Positions 1 to 9,160 of a stretch of DNA of 64,000 bases are shown in pieces. Source of the stretch: Bradyrhizobium sp. dw_411. Its GTDB lineage: Bacteria > Pseudomonadota > Alphaproteobacteria > Rhizobiales > Xanthobacteraceae. The translations under genes and the position numbers were made by a program. Under the pieces are notes generated by a model. That model ran no database searches. It was not told where the DNA came from and saw only the letters and a program-made list of their open reading frames with translations. The stretch covers positions 87,001 through 151,000 of the forward strand of contig NZ_JAAVUY010000011.1 of the NCBI RefSeq assembly GCF_018449695.1, read 5' to 3'. Numbering within the stretch: the stretch's first letter is position 1; every line of letters starts with the position of its first letter.

Positions 1-2799
1 GTCCAGCGCCTTGGCGTGCAGGTGCGCAAATCGACGCCCAACATCCTGCTGGCGGTGCATCTCTATTCGCCGGATAGCTCGCGCGATACGCTGTATCTGT
101 CGAACTACGCGACGCTACATGTAAAGGACGTATTTGCGCGATTGCCTGGCGTCGGCGACGTCACATTCCAGGGCGCGCGCGAATATGCGATGCGGATCTG
201 GCTCGATCCGGACAAGGTCGCATCCCGCGACCTGAACGCCGCCGAGGTGCTGGCAGCGCTTCGGGCGCAGAACGTGCAGGTCTCCGCAGGTATCCTCAAT
301 CAGCCGCCGGTCGCTTCGGCCCAAGCCTATCAGATCAACGTCCAGACGCTGGGGCGGCTGACGACGCCGGAGCAATTTGGCGAGATCGTGCTGAAGTCCG
401 ATCCGCAGGGCCGCGTGACGCGATTGCGCGACGTTGGACGGGTCGAGATCGGCGCCGCGGATTACGGATCGACGGCGTTCATGGATCGCGGTCCGGGAAT
501 TCCGCTTTTGATTTTTGCCCAGCCCGGCGCCAATTCGCTGGCCGTCGAAAGCGAAGTGCTGGCGAGCGCGGAGGCACTTTCAAAGGATTTCCCGCCCGGC
601 GTTGCCTACAAGGTCATCTACGATCCGACGATCTTCGTGGCCAAATCCGTGCGCGAGGTCATCACCACGATCTTCATCGCGATCCTGCTGGTGGTTGGCG
701 TCGTGTTCCTGTTCCTGCAGAGCTGGCGCGCCGCCATTATTCCCGTGATCGCCATACCCGTGTCGCTGATCGGCACCTTCGGCATTCTTTACGCGCTTGG
801 AATCTCGCTCAACAATCTGTCGCTGTTCGGGCTCGTGCTTGCGGTCGGCATCGTCGTCGACGACGCGATCGTCGTGGTCGAGAATGTCGAGCGGAATCTC
901 GAGCGAGGCATGCAGCCGGCGGAAGCGGCCCGCGTCACCATGGACGAGGTCGGCGGCGCGCTGATCGCGATTGCGCTGACTCTATGCGCCGTTTTCGTGC
1001 CATCGGCGTTTCTATCCGGCATTACCGGGCTTTTCTTCCGGCAATTCGCGGTGACGATTTCCGCATCGACGTTGATCTCCTGCTTCGTCTCGCTGACCCT
1101 GAGCCCGGCACTGTGCGCGGTGCTGTTCAAGGCGCACGAGCCGGGTCACAAAGTCCGGCGGTCCGGCATCACTGGACTCGTCCGCGCCGGATTCGAACGC
1201 TTTAATTTTGGCTTCGAATGGCTGTCGACCGCCTACGGCCGTTTGACCCAGCGCCTTGTGCAGGCGTTGGGCGTGATGCTGCTGGCTTATGCCTTGCTGA
1301 TCGGCGTCGCCGGCGTCCAGTTTGCGCGAACCCCCACCGGGTTCATTCCCGAGCAGGATCAGGGTTATCTGATCTCCGTCGTGCAATTGCCGCCGGGCGC
1401 GACCCTCGATCGGACCGAAGCCGTGGTGAAAAAGGCGGTCGAGATCATCATGACCACAAAGGGCGTCGAACACGTCGCCCCGTTCGCGGGATTGGACGCC
1501 ACCACCTTCACCGTGGCCTCCAATTCCGGCACGATCTTTTCCGGATTGCCTTCGCTGTACAGTCACGAAATCGATGGCGTGACCGCGGCGAGCGTGCTGG
1601 CTGACTTACGCAAACGGCTCTCCGTGATCCAGGATGCCTACGTACTGACCATCCCGCCGCCGCCGGTTCAGGGTCTGGGCAGCGCCGGCGGCTTCAAGAT
1701 GATGCTGCAGGATCGCGCCGGTCTCGGCTCCGATGCGCTCGCGAAAGCCGCGCAAGCGCTGGTTGGGGCGGCCAACAAGGATCCGAGTTTTGCCGGCGTC
1801 TTCACTCTGTTCGGCACGCGTGCACCATCGGTCTATGCGGACATCGACCGCGAGAAGGCCGAGAAGGTTGGTCTCACGCCGACCGACGTCTTCTCCACGC
1901 TGCAGGTCTATCTCGGTTCGCAGTATGTCAACGACTTCAACTATCTCGGCCGTACCTATCAGGTGATCGCGCAGGCCGACGGAAGCTTCCGCCGGGACCC
2001 GCAGGACATCGCCCGCCTGAAAGCGCGCAACAGCTCCGGCGCGATGGTGCCGATCGGCACGGTGGCGCGGTTGAAGGCCGAGAACGCGCCCTACCGCGTG
2101 CCCCGTTTCGATCTGTTTCCGGCGGCCGAAGTGATGGGTGTCGCCGCCCCCGGCGTTGCCACCGGCATTGCCCTGCAGCGGATGGAAGAACTCGCCCATC
2201 AGGTACTGCCGCCGGGGATCGGCTTCGAGTGGACCGAACTGGCGTATCAGCAGCAGCAGCCCGGAACGTCGTCCTTGCTGATCTTTGGTGCGTCGGCGCT
2301 GTTTGTCTTCCTGGTGCTGGCGGCTCAATATGAAAGCTGGAAATTGCCACTGGCCGTGGTGATGATTGTCCCAATGTGTCTGTTGGCCTCGGTGACCGGG
2401 CTGGGCATGCGCGGCATGCCGATCGATGTGCTGGCGCAGATCGGTTTCGTGGTCTTGGTCGGATTGGCGGCGAAGAATGCGATTCTGATCGTGGAGTTCG
2501 CGCGGCAGGCCGAGGAAAGCGGTGCTTCCGCGGCGGAGGCCGCCGTCAGCGCCGCGCGCACGAGACTGCGGCCGATCCTCATGACGTCGCTCGCCTTCGT
2601 GTTCGGCGTCGCGCCCCTCGTCGTGGCGACCGGCGCAGGCGCCGAGATGAGGCAATCGCTCGGCACCGCTGTGTTCGCCGGCATGCTGGGCGTTACCGGC
2701 TTCGGTCTTTTGTTCACGCCGGCGTTCTACACCGCGGTGCGTAAGCTCGGAGAGAAGAAGAAGCAGAAACAGGCCGCCGAGGTGGCCGAAGCCGCCTGA
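1..2799 (+). CDS. RND multidrug efflux pump, inner-membrane subunit (HAE1 family), 5' end missing
   Basis: The reading frame is open from the first base, so the window starts inside the gene; about 932 codons are present of the usual 1030-1060. The product is the proton-driven inner-membrane trimer of a tripartite efflux system of the AcrB/MexB type. The visible part begins in the first porter domain (TFQGAREYAMRIWLDP is the typical PN2 start). It contains the TM2-TM6 block with the VGIVVDDAIVVVENVER motif, whose paired Asp residues are the proton relay. A second porter half follows, then the C-terminal TM bundle (AAKNAILIVEFA). A Lys/Glu-rich tail ends the protein. The adaptor, if present, should lie upstream outside the window; no outer-membrane factor follows. 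Substrate cannot be inferred. Confidence 0.93.
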   Translation, partial: VQRLGVQVRKSTPNILLAVHLYSPDSSRDTLYLSNYATLHVKDVFARLPGVGDVTFQGAREYAMRIWLDPDKVASRDLNAAEVLAALRAQNVQVSAGILNQPPVASAQAYQINVQTLGRLTTPEQFGEIVLKSDPQGRVTRLRDVGRVEIGAADYGSTAFMDRGPGIPLLIFAQPGANSLAVESEVLASAEALSKDFPPGVAYKVIYDPTIFVAKSVREVITTIFIAILLVVGVVFLFLQSWRAAIIPVIAIPVSLIGTFGILYALGISLNNLSLFGLVLAVGIVVDDAIVVVENVERNLERGMQPAEAARVTMDEVGGALIAIALTLCAVFVPSAFLSGITGLFFRQFAVTISASTLISCFVSLTLSPALCAVLFKAHEPGHKVRRSGITGLVRAGFERFNFGFEWLSTAYGRLTQRLVQALGVMLLAYALLIGVAGVQFARTPTGFIPEQDQGYLISVVQLPPGATLDRTEAVVKKAVEIIMTTKGVEHVAPFAGLDATTFTVASNSGTIFSGLPSLYSHEIDGVTAASVLADLRKRLSVIQDAYVLTIPPPPVQGLGSAGGFKMMLQDRAGLGSDALAKAAQALVGAANKDPSFAGVFTLFGTRAPSVYADIDREKAEKVGLTPTDVFSTLQVYLGSQYVNDFNYLGRTYQVIAQADGSFRRDPQDIARLKARNSSGAMVPIGTVARLKAENAPYRVPRFDLFPAAEVMGVAAPGVATGIALQRMEELAHQVLPPGIGFEWTELAYQQQQPGTSSLLIFGASALFVFLVLAAQYESWKLPLAVVMIVPMCLLASVTGLGMRGMPIDVLAQIGFVVLVGLAAKNAILIVEFARQAEESGASAAEAAVSAARTRLRPILMTSLAFVFGVAPLVVATGAGAEMRQSLGTAVFAGMLGVTGFGLLFTPAFYTAVRKLGEKKKQKQAAEVAEAA

Positions 2800-3008
2800 G
2801 GATTGGGTCGTCGGCCGCCATCGGGACTGATACGTTTCGTGGCGGCCTCACGGCGGTCCGCAGCCTTCATGCGGCGGGGCCGGTTCATCTCGCCTGCTAC
2901 CGGCGGGGGTTGCGGCCGCCGGGATACAACGCCAAATATGACGCGCGAGCAAAATTGTGCTGCCGACATCTTGCATCAAACGGTAGCTTTTTCCCGATCG
3001 ACGCCTAA

Positions 3009-3112
3009 TTAGAGCCTTATCGGTTCTGTTTGAATCAGAACCGGGCTCTAAACCCTGTTTGAGGCGTTTTCTTCACGCGAACGGCATCCGCTTCGCTTGA
3101 AAGCGCTCTAAA
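3009..3112. repeat. Dispersed palindromic repeat cluster in a 410-base gene-free gap
   Basis: The gap from 2800 to 3210 has no convincing gene. It holds an inverted repeat at 3009-3051 (arms TTAGAGCC..CGGTTCTG and CAGAACCG..GGGCTCTAA around a 7-base loop). Right after it, at 3064-3112, is an imperfect palindrome beginning GCGTTTTCTTCACGCGAAC and ending CTTGAAAGCGCTCT. Related copies of the second unit occur at 4191-4262 and 14634-14680, so this is a dispersed extragenic element. The first palindrome may also end transcription of the upstream pump gene, but it has no T-tract. Confidence 0.7.
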
Positions 3113-3210
3113 ATGGATGGTCCGGGCGCTCTCGACAGAGCTGATGCAAATCCGCACAAAAATGGTTAAATTGACCGGAGCTTTTGCCCCGGTTGGCCAG
3201 GAGAATTTCC

Positions 3211-4182
3211 ATGCCCTCTTTGACTGAATGGAAGGTACCGCCGGGCAATCAGCCGCGCGCGGCCGACTACAGTTTCGATCTTGACCGTGTCCTTTCATCC
3301 GTCGTCGGCCTGCATTCGATCATACCGAGCGACGCGTTCAGCGCGGACACATTGGGGACCGAGCGCGCCGGCAACGGCGTGCTGATCGAAGATGGGCTGA
3401 TATTGACCATCGGCTATCTGATCACCGAGGCCGAAACCGTCTGGCTGCATATCGGCGACGGCCGGGTGGTGCAGGGCCACGCGCTCGGCGTCGATAATGT
3501 GAGCGGCTTCGGCCTAGTGCAGGCGCTGGGCCAGATGGATATCGAACCGCTGCCGCTGGGTTCTTCGGCGGCCACCGAAGTCGGCGACCGCGTCGTGCTC
3601 GGCGGCGCCGGCGGACGCACGCGATCGGTCGCCAGCCACATCGCCGCCAAGCAGGAATTCGCCGGTTACTGGGAATATCTGCTGGACGAAGCGATCTTCA
3701 CCCTCCCCGCGCATCCCAATTGGGGCGGCACCGGACTGATCTCGAACCGCGGCGAGTTGATCGGCATCGGCTCGCTGCAGCTCGAACGCGAGCGCGAGGG
3801 CAAGGCCGAACATGTCAACATGGTCGTGCCGATCGATCTGCTCAAGCCAGTGCTCGATGACCTGAAGAAATTCGGCCGCGTCAACAAGCCGGCGCGGCCA
3901 TGGCTCGGGATGTATTCGACCGAGATCGACAACAAGGTCGTCGTGGTCGGCATCTCCGCCAAGGGCCCGGCAGCGCGCGCGGAACTCAAGGCCGGCGATG
4001 TAATCCTCGCCGTGGCCGGCGAGAAAGTCACAAGCCAGACCGGCTTCTACCGCAAGCTCTGGTCGCTCGGGGCTGCCGGGATCGACGTGCCGCTCACGGT
4101 CTATCATGAGGGCGTCACCTTCGATGTGGTGCTGGCCTCGACCGACCGCGGCAAGATGCTGAAGGCTCCCCGGTTGCATTAA
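3211..4182 (+). CDS. HtrA/DegP-like S1C family protein with PDZ domain, catalytic triad lost
   Basis: 323 residues. The ATG at 3211 is chosen because an AGGAGA ribosome site sits 6-7 bases upstream. The fold is a trypsin-like chymotrypsin barrel (about residues 30-215) followed by one PDZ domain (about 225-315, with AARAELKAGDVILAVAG). All three catalytic positions look substituted when aligned by eye with DegP: TNNHVV becomes TIGYLI (His to Tyr69), SDIAL becomes SGFGL (Asp to Gly99), and GNSGG becomes PNWGG (Ser to Trp171). No signal peptide is visible, so it may be cytoplasmic. The protein should therefore be a non-proteolytic binding or chaperone paralogue. The alignment is by eye; family membership is firm, loss of activity is inferred. 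Confidence 0.85.
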   Translation: MPSLTEWKVPPGNQPRAADYSFDLDRVLSSVVGLHSIIPSDAFSADTLGTERAGNGVLIEDGLILTIGYLITEAETVWLHIGDGRVVQGHALGVDNVSGFGLVQALGQMDIEPLPLGSSAATEVGDRVVLGGAGGRTRSVASHIAAKQEFAGYWEYLLDEAIFTLPAHPNWGGTGLISNRGELIGIGSLQLEREREGKAEHVNMVVPIDLLKPVLDDLKKFGRVNKPARPWLGMYSTEIDNKVVVVGISAKGPAARAELKAGDVILAVAGEKVTSQTGFYRKLWSLGAAGIDVPLTVYHEGVTFDVVLASTDRGKMLKAPRLH

Positions 4183-4190
4183 AGTTTGGC

Positions 4191-4262
4191 GCGTTTTCTT
4201 GACGCGAACCGATATCCACCCCGGATCAGGTCCGGGACAGGCTTTCGCTGGAAAACGCTTTG
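4191..4262. repeat. Dispersed extragenic palindrome copy
   Basis: The segment starts CGCGTTTTCTTGACGCGAAC and ends GCTGGAAAACGCTTTGA. It belongs to the same family as the units at 3064-3112 and 14634-14680. An inner palindrome, CCCGGATCAGGTCCGGG, adds a second hairpin. It fills the space between the HtrA-like gene and the hydrolase pseudogene. Confidence 0.65.
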
Positions 4263-4274
4263 AGGATCAGCGCG

Positions 4275-5359
4275 ATGAGCGAGGCCGTGGTGGACGACAT
4301 CGTGGCCGTGCTGCCGCCACTGCTGCAATCGCTGGAAGCGCTCGGCTTCATCGCGCGCCATCTCAATCCATCGGACTTCGGACGTGTCATGCAGGCCGCC
4401 GGTACGCCAGATCAGGCGTTGCAGGCCGAGCTTCCGCGCCTGACAGGCTGGCCGGAAGAATTCGCGCATCTGCAAGTACCGTTGCGGAGTGCGAGCGATG
4501 CGGCTTTGGCGGCCTTCGCGGGATTGCGTGCGGTACAGCAGGGCCAGGGCGACCTCGTCGCGGTGTTTCGTGCGTTGCGTTACGCGCCGCGCGCGCAGGA
4601 GGCGCTGTATCCTCTCATCTCAAAATTGCCGCCGGTCAGCAGCTTCTTCACCGATCCGATGTTGCGTGAAGACGCCGAGCTGGAAGCACGGCTCGCGGCG
4701 CCCGCCAACCCCGGCACCGGAATCTTTCACGACCACAGCGAACCCGGCAGCCGCGGCGGGTTCTCACTGTACGTGCCGGAATATTATAGCCGGATCGGGC
4801 CTGGCCGCTGGTGGTGGCGTTGCATGGCGGCAGCGGCAACGGCCGCGGTTTTCTCTGGAGCTGGCTGCGTGACGCGCGCAGCCACGGCGCGATCCTTGTC
4901 GCGCCGACCGCGACGGATAGTCCTTCACCCAAAACCACCTGGGCCCTCATGGGCGAAGATACCGACAGCCCGAACCTCGCCCGCATACTGGAGACGGTGC
5001 GAAGCCGCTACAACATCGATCCCCACAGGCTGCTGCTGACCGGGATGAGCGATGGCGGCACGTTCTGCTATGTCAGCGGGCTCGAAAGTGCGTCGCCTTT
5101 CACGCATCTTGCGCCGGTGTCGGCCACTTTCCACCCGCTGATGGCCGAGATGGCCGATGCGGAGAGATTGCGCGGTCTGCCGGTCTATCTCGTGCACGGC
5201 CAGCTCGACTGGATGTTCCCGGTGCAGGTGGCGCGGCAAACCCACGAACTATTATCCGCCGCCGGCGCTAATGTGACCTATCGGGAGCTTCCGGATCTCA
5301 GCCATTGCTATCCGCGCGAGATGAACCCGGCGATCCTGAGCTGGCTGCGCGAGACATAA
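4275..5359 (+). pseudogene. Alpha/beta hydrolase (phospholipase/carboxylesterase-like), frameshifted
   Basis: Two overlapping frames encode one protein. The first part (MSEAVVDDIV..., ATG at 4275 with GAGG upstream) runs to about 4800. The continuation in another frame starts with LVVALHGGSGNGRGF and reaches the stop at 5359. Restoring one base in the codon around 4800-4801 (GGG-CC?-TGG-CCG) would give a continuous reading frame of about 361 residues. The C-terminal half carries the oxyanion-type HGGSGNG motif, the nucleophile motif GMSDGG, a late Asp (HGQLDWMFP) and His (DLSHCYP): a complete Ser-Asp-His triad of the esterase/phospholipase class. The N-terminal 150 residues are unrecognised. 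It is either a recent inactivating deletion or a sequencing error in a run of G/C; every other residue looks conserved, so the change would be recent. Confidence 0.75.
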
Positions 5360-5399
5360 CCGGAAGCCTGCAGCGCGTTGCGCCGCCGGCTCCAGATTT

Positions 5400-6296
5400 T
5401 CAATTCATCCTCGGCTTGAGCAGATCCGAAAACCCCACACGGTGCAGCATTTCGTTGCGAACACGATCGATCACCGCGAATGCGACGTCGGCGCCGTCCT
5501 GGCTGGGATCGACATGAACCCGGAACGGCCGCTTGCCGAATGGCGTATCGATGATCTCGACGATCGCATCCGCCACCAGGGAGGCATCCGCGTCGGGGGG
5601 CACGATCGCCGCGAACGCTTTCTGAATCTGCTCGCCGAAACCGGCATAGGGGCCGGCTTCATATTCCGACATCCGCGCCTTGTCGGCGGGCGAGCCGGCA
5701 TGGGCGAAATGGTTGGTGCCGCCGGTGAAGGCGCCCGGCACGACGATGGAGGTTTCAATACCCCATCGCGACAACTCGCGCGCATAGACCACTGCCATCG
5801 CGTCCATGCCGGCCTTGGCCGCGAAGTATGGCGCGAGATAGGGAGGCGTGCCTCCGGCCGAGCTGCTGCTGGAGACCCAGAGCAATAGTCCCCTGCCCTG
5901 CTTGCGCAGTTGCGGCAGTACGGCCCGGTTGACGCGCTGCGTGCTGAGCACATTGACATCGTAGAGTTCGGCGAGCTGTTCCGGTGTGAAGGCCTCGGCC
6001 GGCCCGAACACCATATGACCGGCATTGTGCATCACGACATCGATACGCCCTTGCTCGGCGATAATCTCAGCGATGGCAGCATCGGCCGACGCCTGAGAAC
6101 CGACGTCGAGCTCGATCGCGCGTAAATCGATTTTGTGATCCCTGGCGTATTTCTCGACATCGGCGACCTGAGCCGCATTGCGGCCTGTGGTGTCGCGCAT
6201 CGACGCGTAAACCGTATGGCCTGCATTTGCCAGCGCATTGGCGGACAGCCGGCCAAAACCGCTGGAAGCGCCGGTTATGACGATGACCTGTTTCAT
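5400..6296 (-). CDS. Short-chain dehydrogenase/reductase, classical SDR
   Basis: 298 residues from ATG at 6296, preceded by AAGGAA at good spacing; an upstream extension of the frame lacks a ribosome site. It shows the Rossmann glycine motif TGASSGFG at residues 9-16, the NAG motif (MHNAGHMVFG), and the catalytic pair in APYFAAKAGMDAM, where the usual YxxxK Tyr is replaced by Phe in the YFAAK run; Tyr one residue earlier could serve. The C-terminal part has the extended substrate region of the oxidoreductases related to YbbO/retinol dehydrogenase types. It lies 80 bases downstream of a second SDR on the same strand and probably shares its transcript. The substrate is unknown. Confidence 0.9.
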   Translation of the reverse strand: MKQVIVITGASSGFGRLSANALANAGHTVYASMRDTTGRNAAQVADVEKYARDHKIDLRAIELDVGSQASADAAIAEIIAEQGRIDVVMHNAGHMVFGPAEAFTPEQLAELYDVNVLSTQRVNRAVLPQLRKQGRGLLLWVSSSSSAGGTPPYLAPYFAAKAGMDAMAVVYARELSRWGIETSIVVPGAFTGGTNHFAHAGSPADKARMSEYEAGPYAGFGEQIQKAFAAIVPPDADASLVADAIVEIIDTPFGKRPFRVHVDPSQDGADVAFAVIDRVRNEMLHRVGFSDLLKPRMN

Positions 6297-6376
6297 GGCA
6301 CGTATTCCTTGATCGATGTTTTGAAGATGAAGGGCAAATGGCGATGTCCGGTCGCAACCAGACATCGCCGTTTGAT

Positions 6377-7117
6377 TCAGACCATGCCGCCATTGGCGCG
6401 CAGCACCTGGCCGTTGATCCATCCGCCTTCGGGACCGGCGAGGAACGACACGGCGGAGGCGATATCCTCGGGTGTGCCGAGACGCTCCATCGGATTCATC
6501 TTGGCCAGCCGGTCGATCAGCTCCGGCGTTTTGCCGTTGAGAAACAGGTCGGTCGCGACCGGTCCCGGCGCCACCGCATTGACCGCGATGTGACGGCCGC
6601 GCAATTCCTTCGACAGGATCGCGGTCATGGTTTCGATCGCGGACTTGGTCGCGGCATAGATGCCGTAAGTTTCCAGTTTGAGCCCGACCACGCTGGTCGA
6701 GAAATTGACGATACGCCCGCCATCGCGCAGCCTTCTGGCAGCCTCCCGCATCGTGTTGAAGCTGCCCTTGAGATTAACCGCGATCTGCCGGTCGAACGCC
6801 GCATCGTCGCTGTCGGCGAGCTTGGCGAGTTTCATGATGCCGGCATTGTTGATCAGCACATCGACGCCGCCGAATGCCGTTTCCGCCGCGTCGAACATGC
6901 CGCGCACCGCGTTGGCGTCGCTGACATCGGCCTTGGCGGTCAGCGCCCGGCCGCCGGCGCTTTCGATCTTGCGGGCAAGCGCCTCGGCGGGCTTGGCGTC
7001 ACCGGAATAATTGATGACGACGGTGAAGCCGTCCCTGGCGAGGCGTTCCGCCACGGCCGCGCCGATTCCGCGCGAAGCACCCGTTACAACAGCCACTTTG
7101 TTGGTTTCGTTGGTCAT
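6377..7117 (-). CDS. Short-chain dehydrogenase/reductase, FabG-like
   Basis: 246 residues, the usual length for a classical NAD(P)-dependent SDR. Motifs: TGASRGIG at residues 13-20 for cofactor binding, NNAG for the central strand, Ser in FSTSVVG and YAATK for the Ser-Tyr-Lys catalytic set. The C-terminus ends NGQVLRANGGMV, typical of the 3-oxoacyl-reductase-like group that includes sugar and aldehyde reductases. The gene is divergent from the LysR regulator at 7238 (120-base gap), which suggests that regulator controls it together with the next SDR. Substrate cannot be told from sequence. Confidence 0.92.
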   Translation of the reverse strand: MTNETNKVAVVTGASRGIGAAVAERLARDGFTVVINYSGDAKPAEALARKIESAGGRALTAKADVSDANAVRGMFDAAETAFGGVDVLINNAGIMKLAKLADSDDAAFDRQIAVNLKGSFNTMREAARRLRDGGRIVNFSTSVVGLKLETYGIYAATKSAIETMTAILSKELRGRHIAVNAVAPGPVATDLFLNGKTPELIDRLAKMNPMERLGTPEDIASAVSFLAGPEGGWINGQVLRANGGMV

Positions 7118-7237
7118 TTTTCAGTCTCCTCATGTTTCGCGGCTGGTCCGCGTCTGATGGCAGAAAGCTAGACCTGTTTATTTCTCGAATAATTCCCTAT
7201 AATCTGGCATCACAATCCGAAATATACGAACAATTAG

Positions 7238-8125
7238 ATGGATCGATTCGAGGGGATGCGGGTGTTTACCCGGGTGGTTGAGCGGCGCAGTTTTACGCTG
7301 GCGGCCGGGGATCTCGGCCTGCCGCGCTCGACCGTCACCGACGCCGTGAAACAATTGGAAGCCCGCCTCGGGGTGCGGCTATTGGAGCGCACCACGCGGC
7401 AGGTCAATCCGACGCTGGACGGCGAGGCGCATTACCGGCGCTGCCTGTCCTTGATTGCCGATCTCGAGGAAGCTGAAGCCGCCTTTGGTGGCGCCAAGCC
7501 GAAGGGACTGCTGCGCGTCGATGTTCACGGCACGCTGGCGCGTCATTTTGTGATGCCGCGCCTGCCGGACTTCCTCGCCGAATATCCCGGCATCGAACTC
7601 TACATGAGCGAGGGCGACCGGCTGGTCGATCTGATCCGCGAGGGCATCGATTGCGTGTTGCGCGTCGGCGATCTCCAGGACAGCGACATGATCGCCCGCC
7701 GCGTTGCGATGCTGGAGGAAATCACCTGCGCCGGACCGGCCTATATCGACCGGTTCGGCCGGCCCAGGAATGTCGATGACCTCGACGGTCATCTCATGGT
7801 CGGCTTCCATTCGTCAGGATCCGGCACGCTGCTGCCGTTGGAGTTCACTGTCGATGGCGCGGTGCGCGAGATCACGTTGCGTGCGACGGTTTCGGTCAAC
7901 GGCGCCGAGAGTCTGGTCGCCGCGGCGCGGCTCGGTCTCGGATTGATTCAGGTGCCGCGCTATCACATCGAGGACGATCTCAAGCGCGGCACGCTGGTCG
8001 CTGTACTGCCGGACTTTCCACCCTCGCCGACACCGGTGTCGTTGCTTTATCCGCGCAACCGGCAGCTATCGCCGCGCGTCCGCGTATTCATCGACTGGCT
8101 GACGCGGGCATTCGCGCGGACCTGA
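7238..8125 (+). CDS. LysR-family transcriptional regulator
   Basis: 295 residues. The N-terminal winged helix-turn-helix spans about residues 1-60 (MDRFEGMRVFTRVVERRSFT start, then LPRSTVTDAVKQLEARLGVRLLERTTR). An effector-binding periplasmic-binding-protein fold fills the rest, with the usual LPDFLAEYPGIELYMSEGDR and late LGLGLIQVPRYHI segments. This is the CrgA/PA2758-like subgroup that often regulates a divergent oxidoreductase. Here it is back to back with two SDR genes, so they are its likely targets. No convincing ribosome site precedes the ATG. Confidence 0.93.
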   Translation: MDRFEGMRVFTRVVERRSFTLAAGDLGLPRSTVTDAVKQLEARLGVRLLERTTRQVNPTLDGEAHYRRCLSLIADLEEAEAAFGGAKPKGLLRVDVHGTLARHFVMPRLPDFLAEYPGIELYMSEGDRLVDLIREGIDCVLRVGDLQDSDMIARRVAMLEEITCAGPAYIDRFGRPRNVDDLDGHLMVGFHSSGSGTLLPLEFTVDGAVREITLRATVSVNGAESLVAAARLGLGLIQVPRYHIEDDLKRGTLVAVLPDFPPSPTPVSLLYPRNRQLSPRVRVFIDWLTRAFART

Positions 8126-8142
8126 AACGCCGCGGAGTTGAG

Positions 8143-8167
8143 GGAACCATCCCCGGGAAAGACCGTT
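8143..8167 (+). promoter_or_regulatory. EcfG-type general stress response promoter
   Basis: GGAAC at 8143-8147 and CGTT at 8164-8167 are separated by exactly 16 bases. This is an exact match to the -35/-10 consensus of the alphaproteobacterial general stress sigma factor EcfG (GGAAC-N16/17-CGTT). It ends 26 bases before the start of the small membrane protein at 8193, the right position for its promoter. Confidence 0.7.
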
Positions 8168-8192
8168 GTCCGTCGTCACCGGAGGGTTTGCG

Positions 8193-8399
8193 ATGCGGGT
8201 TTTTCTAGGGATGATTTTAGGTGCGCTGTTATTGGTCGCGGGCGTCTACGCCTACGATTCGCAGACGACCTCGACCGTCGCGAACGGCCAGAGCGCAACG
8301 AACAGCAGGACCATCGTCAACTGGGACGTCGCGGCCACCGACTGGGATGCGCTGAAAATGCAGGCCCATAAGGACTGGATCAGGCTCTCATCCAAATAG
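8193..8399 (+). CDS. Small single-span membrane protein, probable stress-regulon member
   Basis: 68 residues from ATG at 8193, with GGAGGG 6 bases upstream; the open frame extends further upstream but without a ribosome site. Residues 2-20 (RVFLGMILGALLLVAGVYA) form one transmembrane helix or an uncleaved signal anchor. A short polar Ser/Thr/Asn-rich stretch and a C-terminal WDALKMQAHKDW segment follow, probably periplasmic. I do not recognise a named family. The exact EcfG-type promoter directly upstream points to expression under general stress or in stationary phase. Confidence 0.75.
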   Translation: MRVFLGMILGALLLVAGVYAYDSQTTSTVANGQSATNSRTIVNWDVAATDWDALKMQAHKDWIRLSSK

Positions 8400-8439
8400 C
8401 CTGCGTCGAAATAACGGCTTCGAAAGCGCGCCGCGATAG

Positions 8440-9108
8440 CTACGACTTCTTCGCGGCCTTGCGCGCATCCGCGATAACCTGGGCAAACTGCTCCATGGTC
8501 AGCACGCCCGGCACGCGGAACTTGCCGACGATAAACGACGGCGTGCCCTTGAAATCGAATGCCGTCGCCTGATCGTTGTTGCGCTTCAGGATGGCGTCGA
8601 TCGCCGCGCCATTCGCGGCGAGGTCGCGTGTCAGACGATCCATGTCGATACCGGCGCCGGCCAGCAGTTCGTTGATGCGCGGCTCGGTCAGCTTCGAATT
8701 GTTTCCCATCAAGGCATCATGCGCCTGATTTGATTTATCCTGGTACTTGGCGGCAAGCGCCATCCGCGCCGCTATCACCGAGGTGGGTCCCAGGATCGGC
8801 CAATCCTTGCGCACCAGCCTGACCTTGCCGTCATCATGCACCACCTGGCCGAGTTCAGGTTCGAGCTTGCGGCAATAGGGGCAATTATAGTCGAAATATT
8901 CGACAATTGTGATGTCGCCATTGGCATTGCCGGCGACCGGGACATCCGGATCGCGCAACACCAGCGCTTCCGTCAGCACATTGTCACCCTGCGCCAGCGC
9001 CGGGCCAGGGGCGATGTTGATACCGAGCAAGACCGCCCCGGCGCCGAGCAGGCCCAGCGTCTCGCGCCTTGTCTGATACGGCCGGGCCGGATCGATCGAT
9101 ATGGTCAT
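8440..9108 (-). CDS. DsbA-family periplasmic thiol:disulfide oxidoreductase
   Basis: 222 residues. It starts with an export signal whose n-region has TRRETLGLL and a hydrophobic core ending APGPALA, so cleavage near residue 39 is likely; the paired Arg suggests Tat export. The mature part is a thioredoxin fold with the active site CPYC at residues 76-79 and a cis-proline loop in FKGTPSFIVG. An alpha-helical insert lies between, as in DsbA/Com1-type proteins of alphaproteobacteria. It should introduce or reshuffle disulfides in exported proteins. A DsbB homologue, its usual reoxidant, is encoded at 14054. Confidence 0.92.
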   Translation of the reverse strand: MTISIDPARPYQTRRETLGLLGAGAVLLGINIAPGPALAQGDNVLTEALVLRDPDVPVAGNANGDITIVEYFDYNCPYCRKLEPELGQVVHDDGKVRLVRKDWPILGPTSVIAARMALAAKYQDKSNQAHDALMGNNSKLTEPRINELLAGAGIDMDRLTRDLAANGAAIDAILKRNNDQATAFDFKGTPSFIVGKFRVPGVLTMEQFAQVIADARKAAKKS

Positions 9109-9160
9109 GTGGGGTCTCCCGGCTGACTGCCTTTGGCGGACGTCTATCTGCTATTTACGC

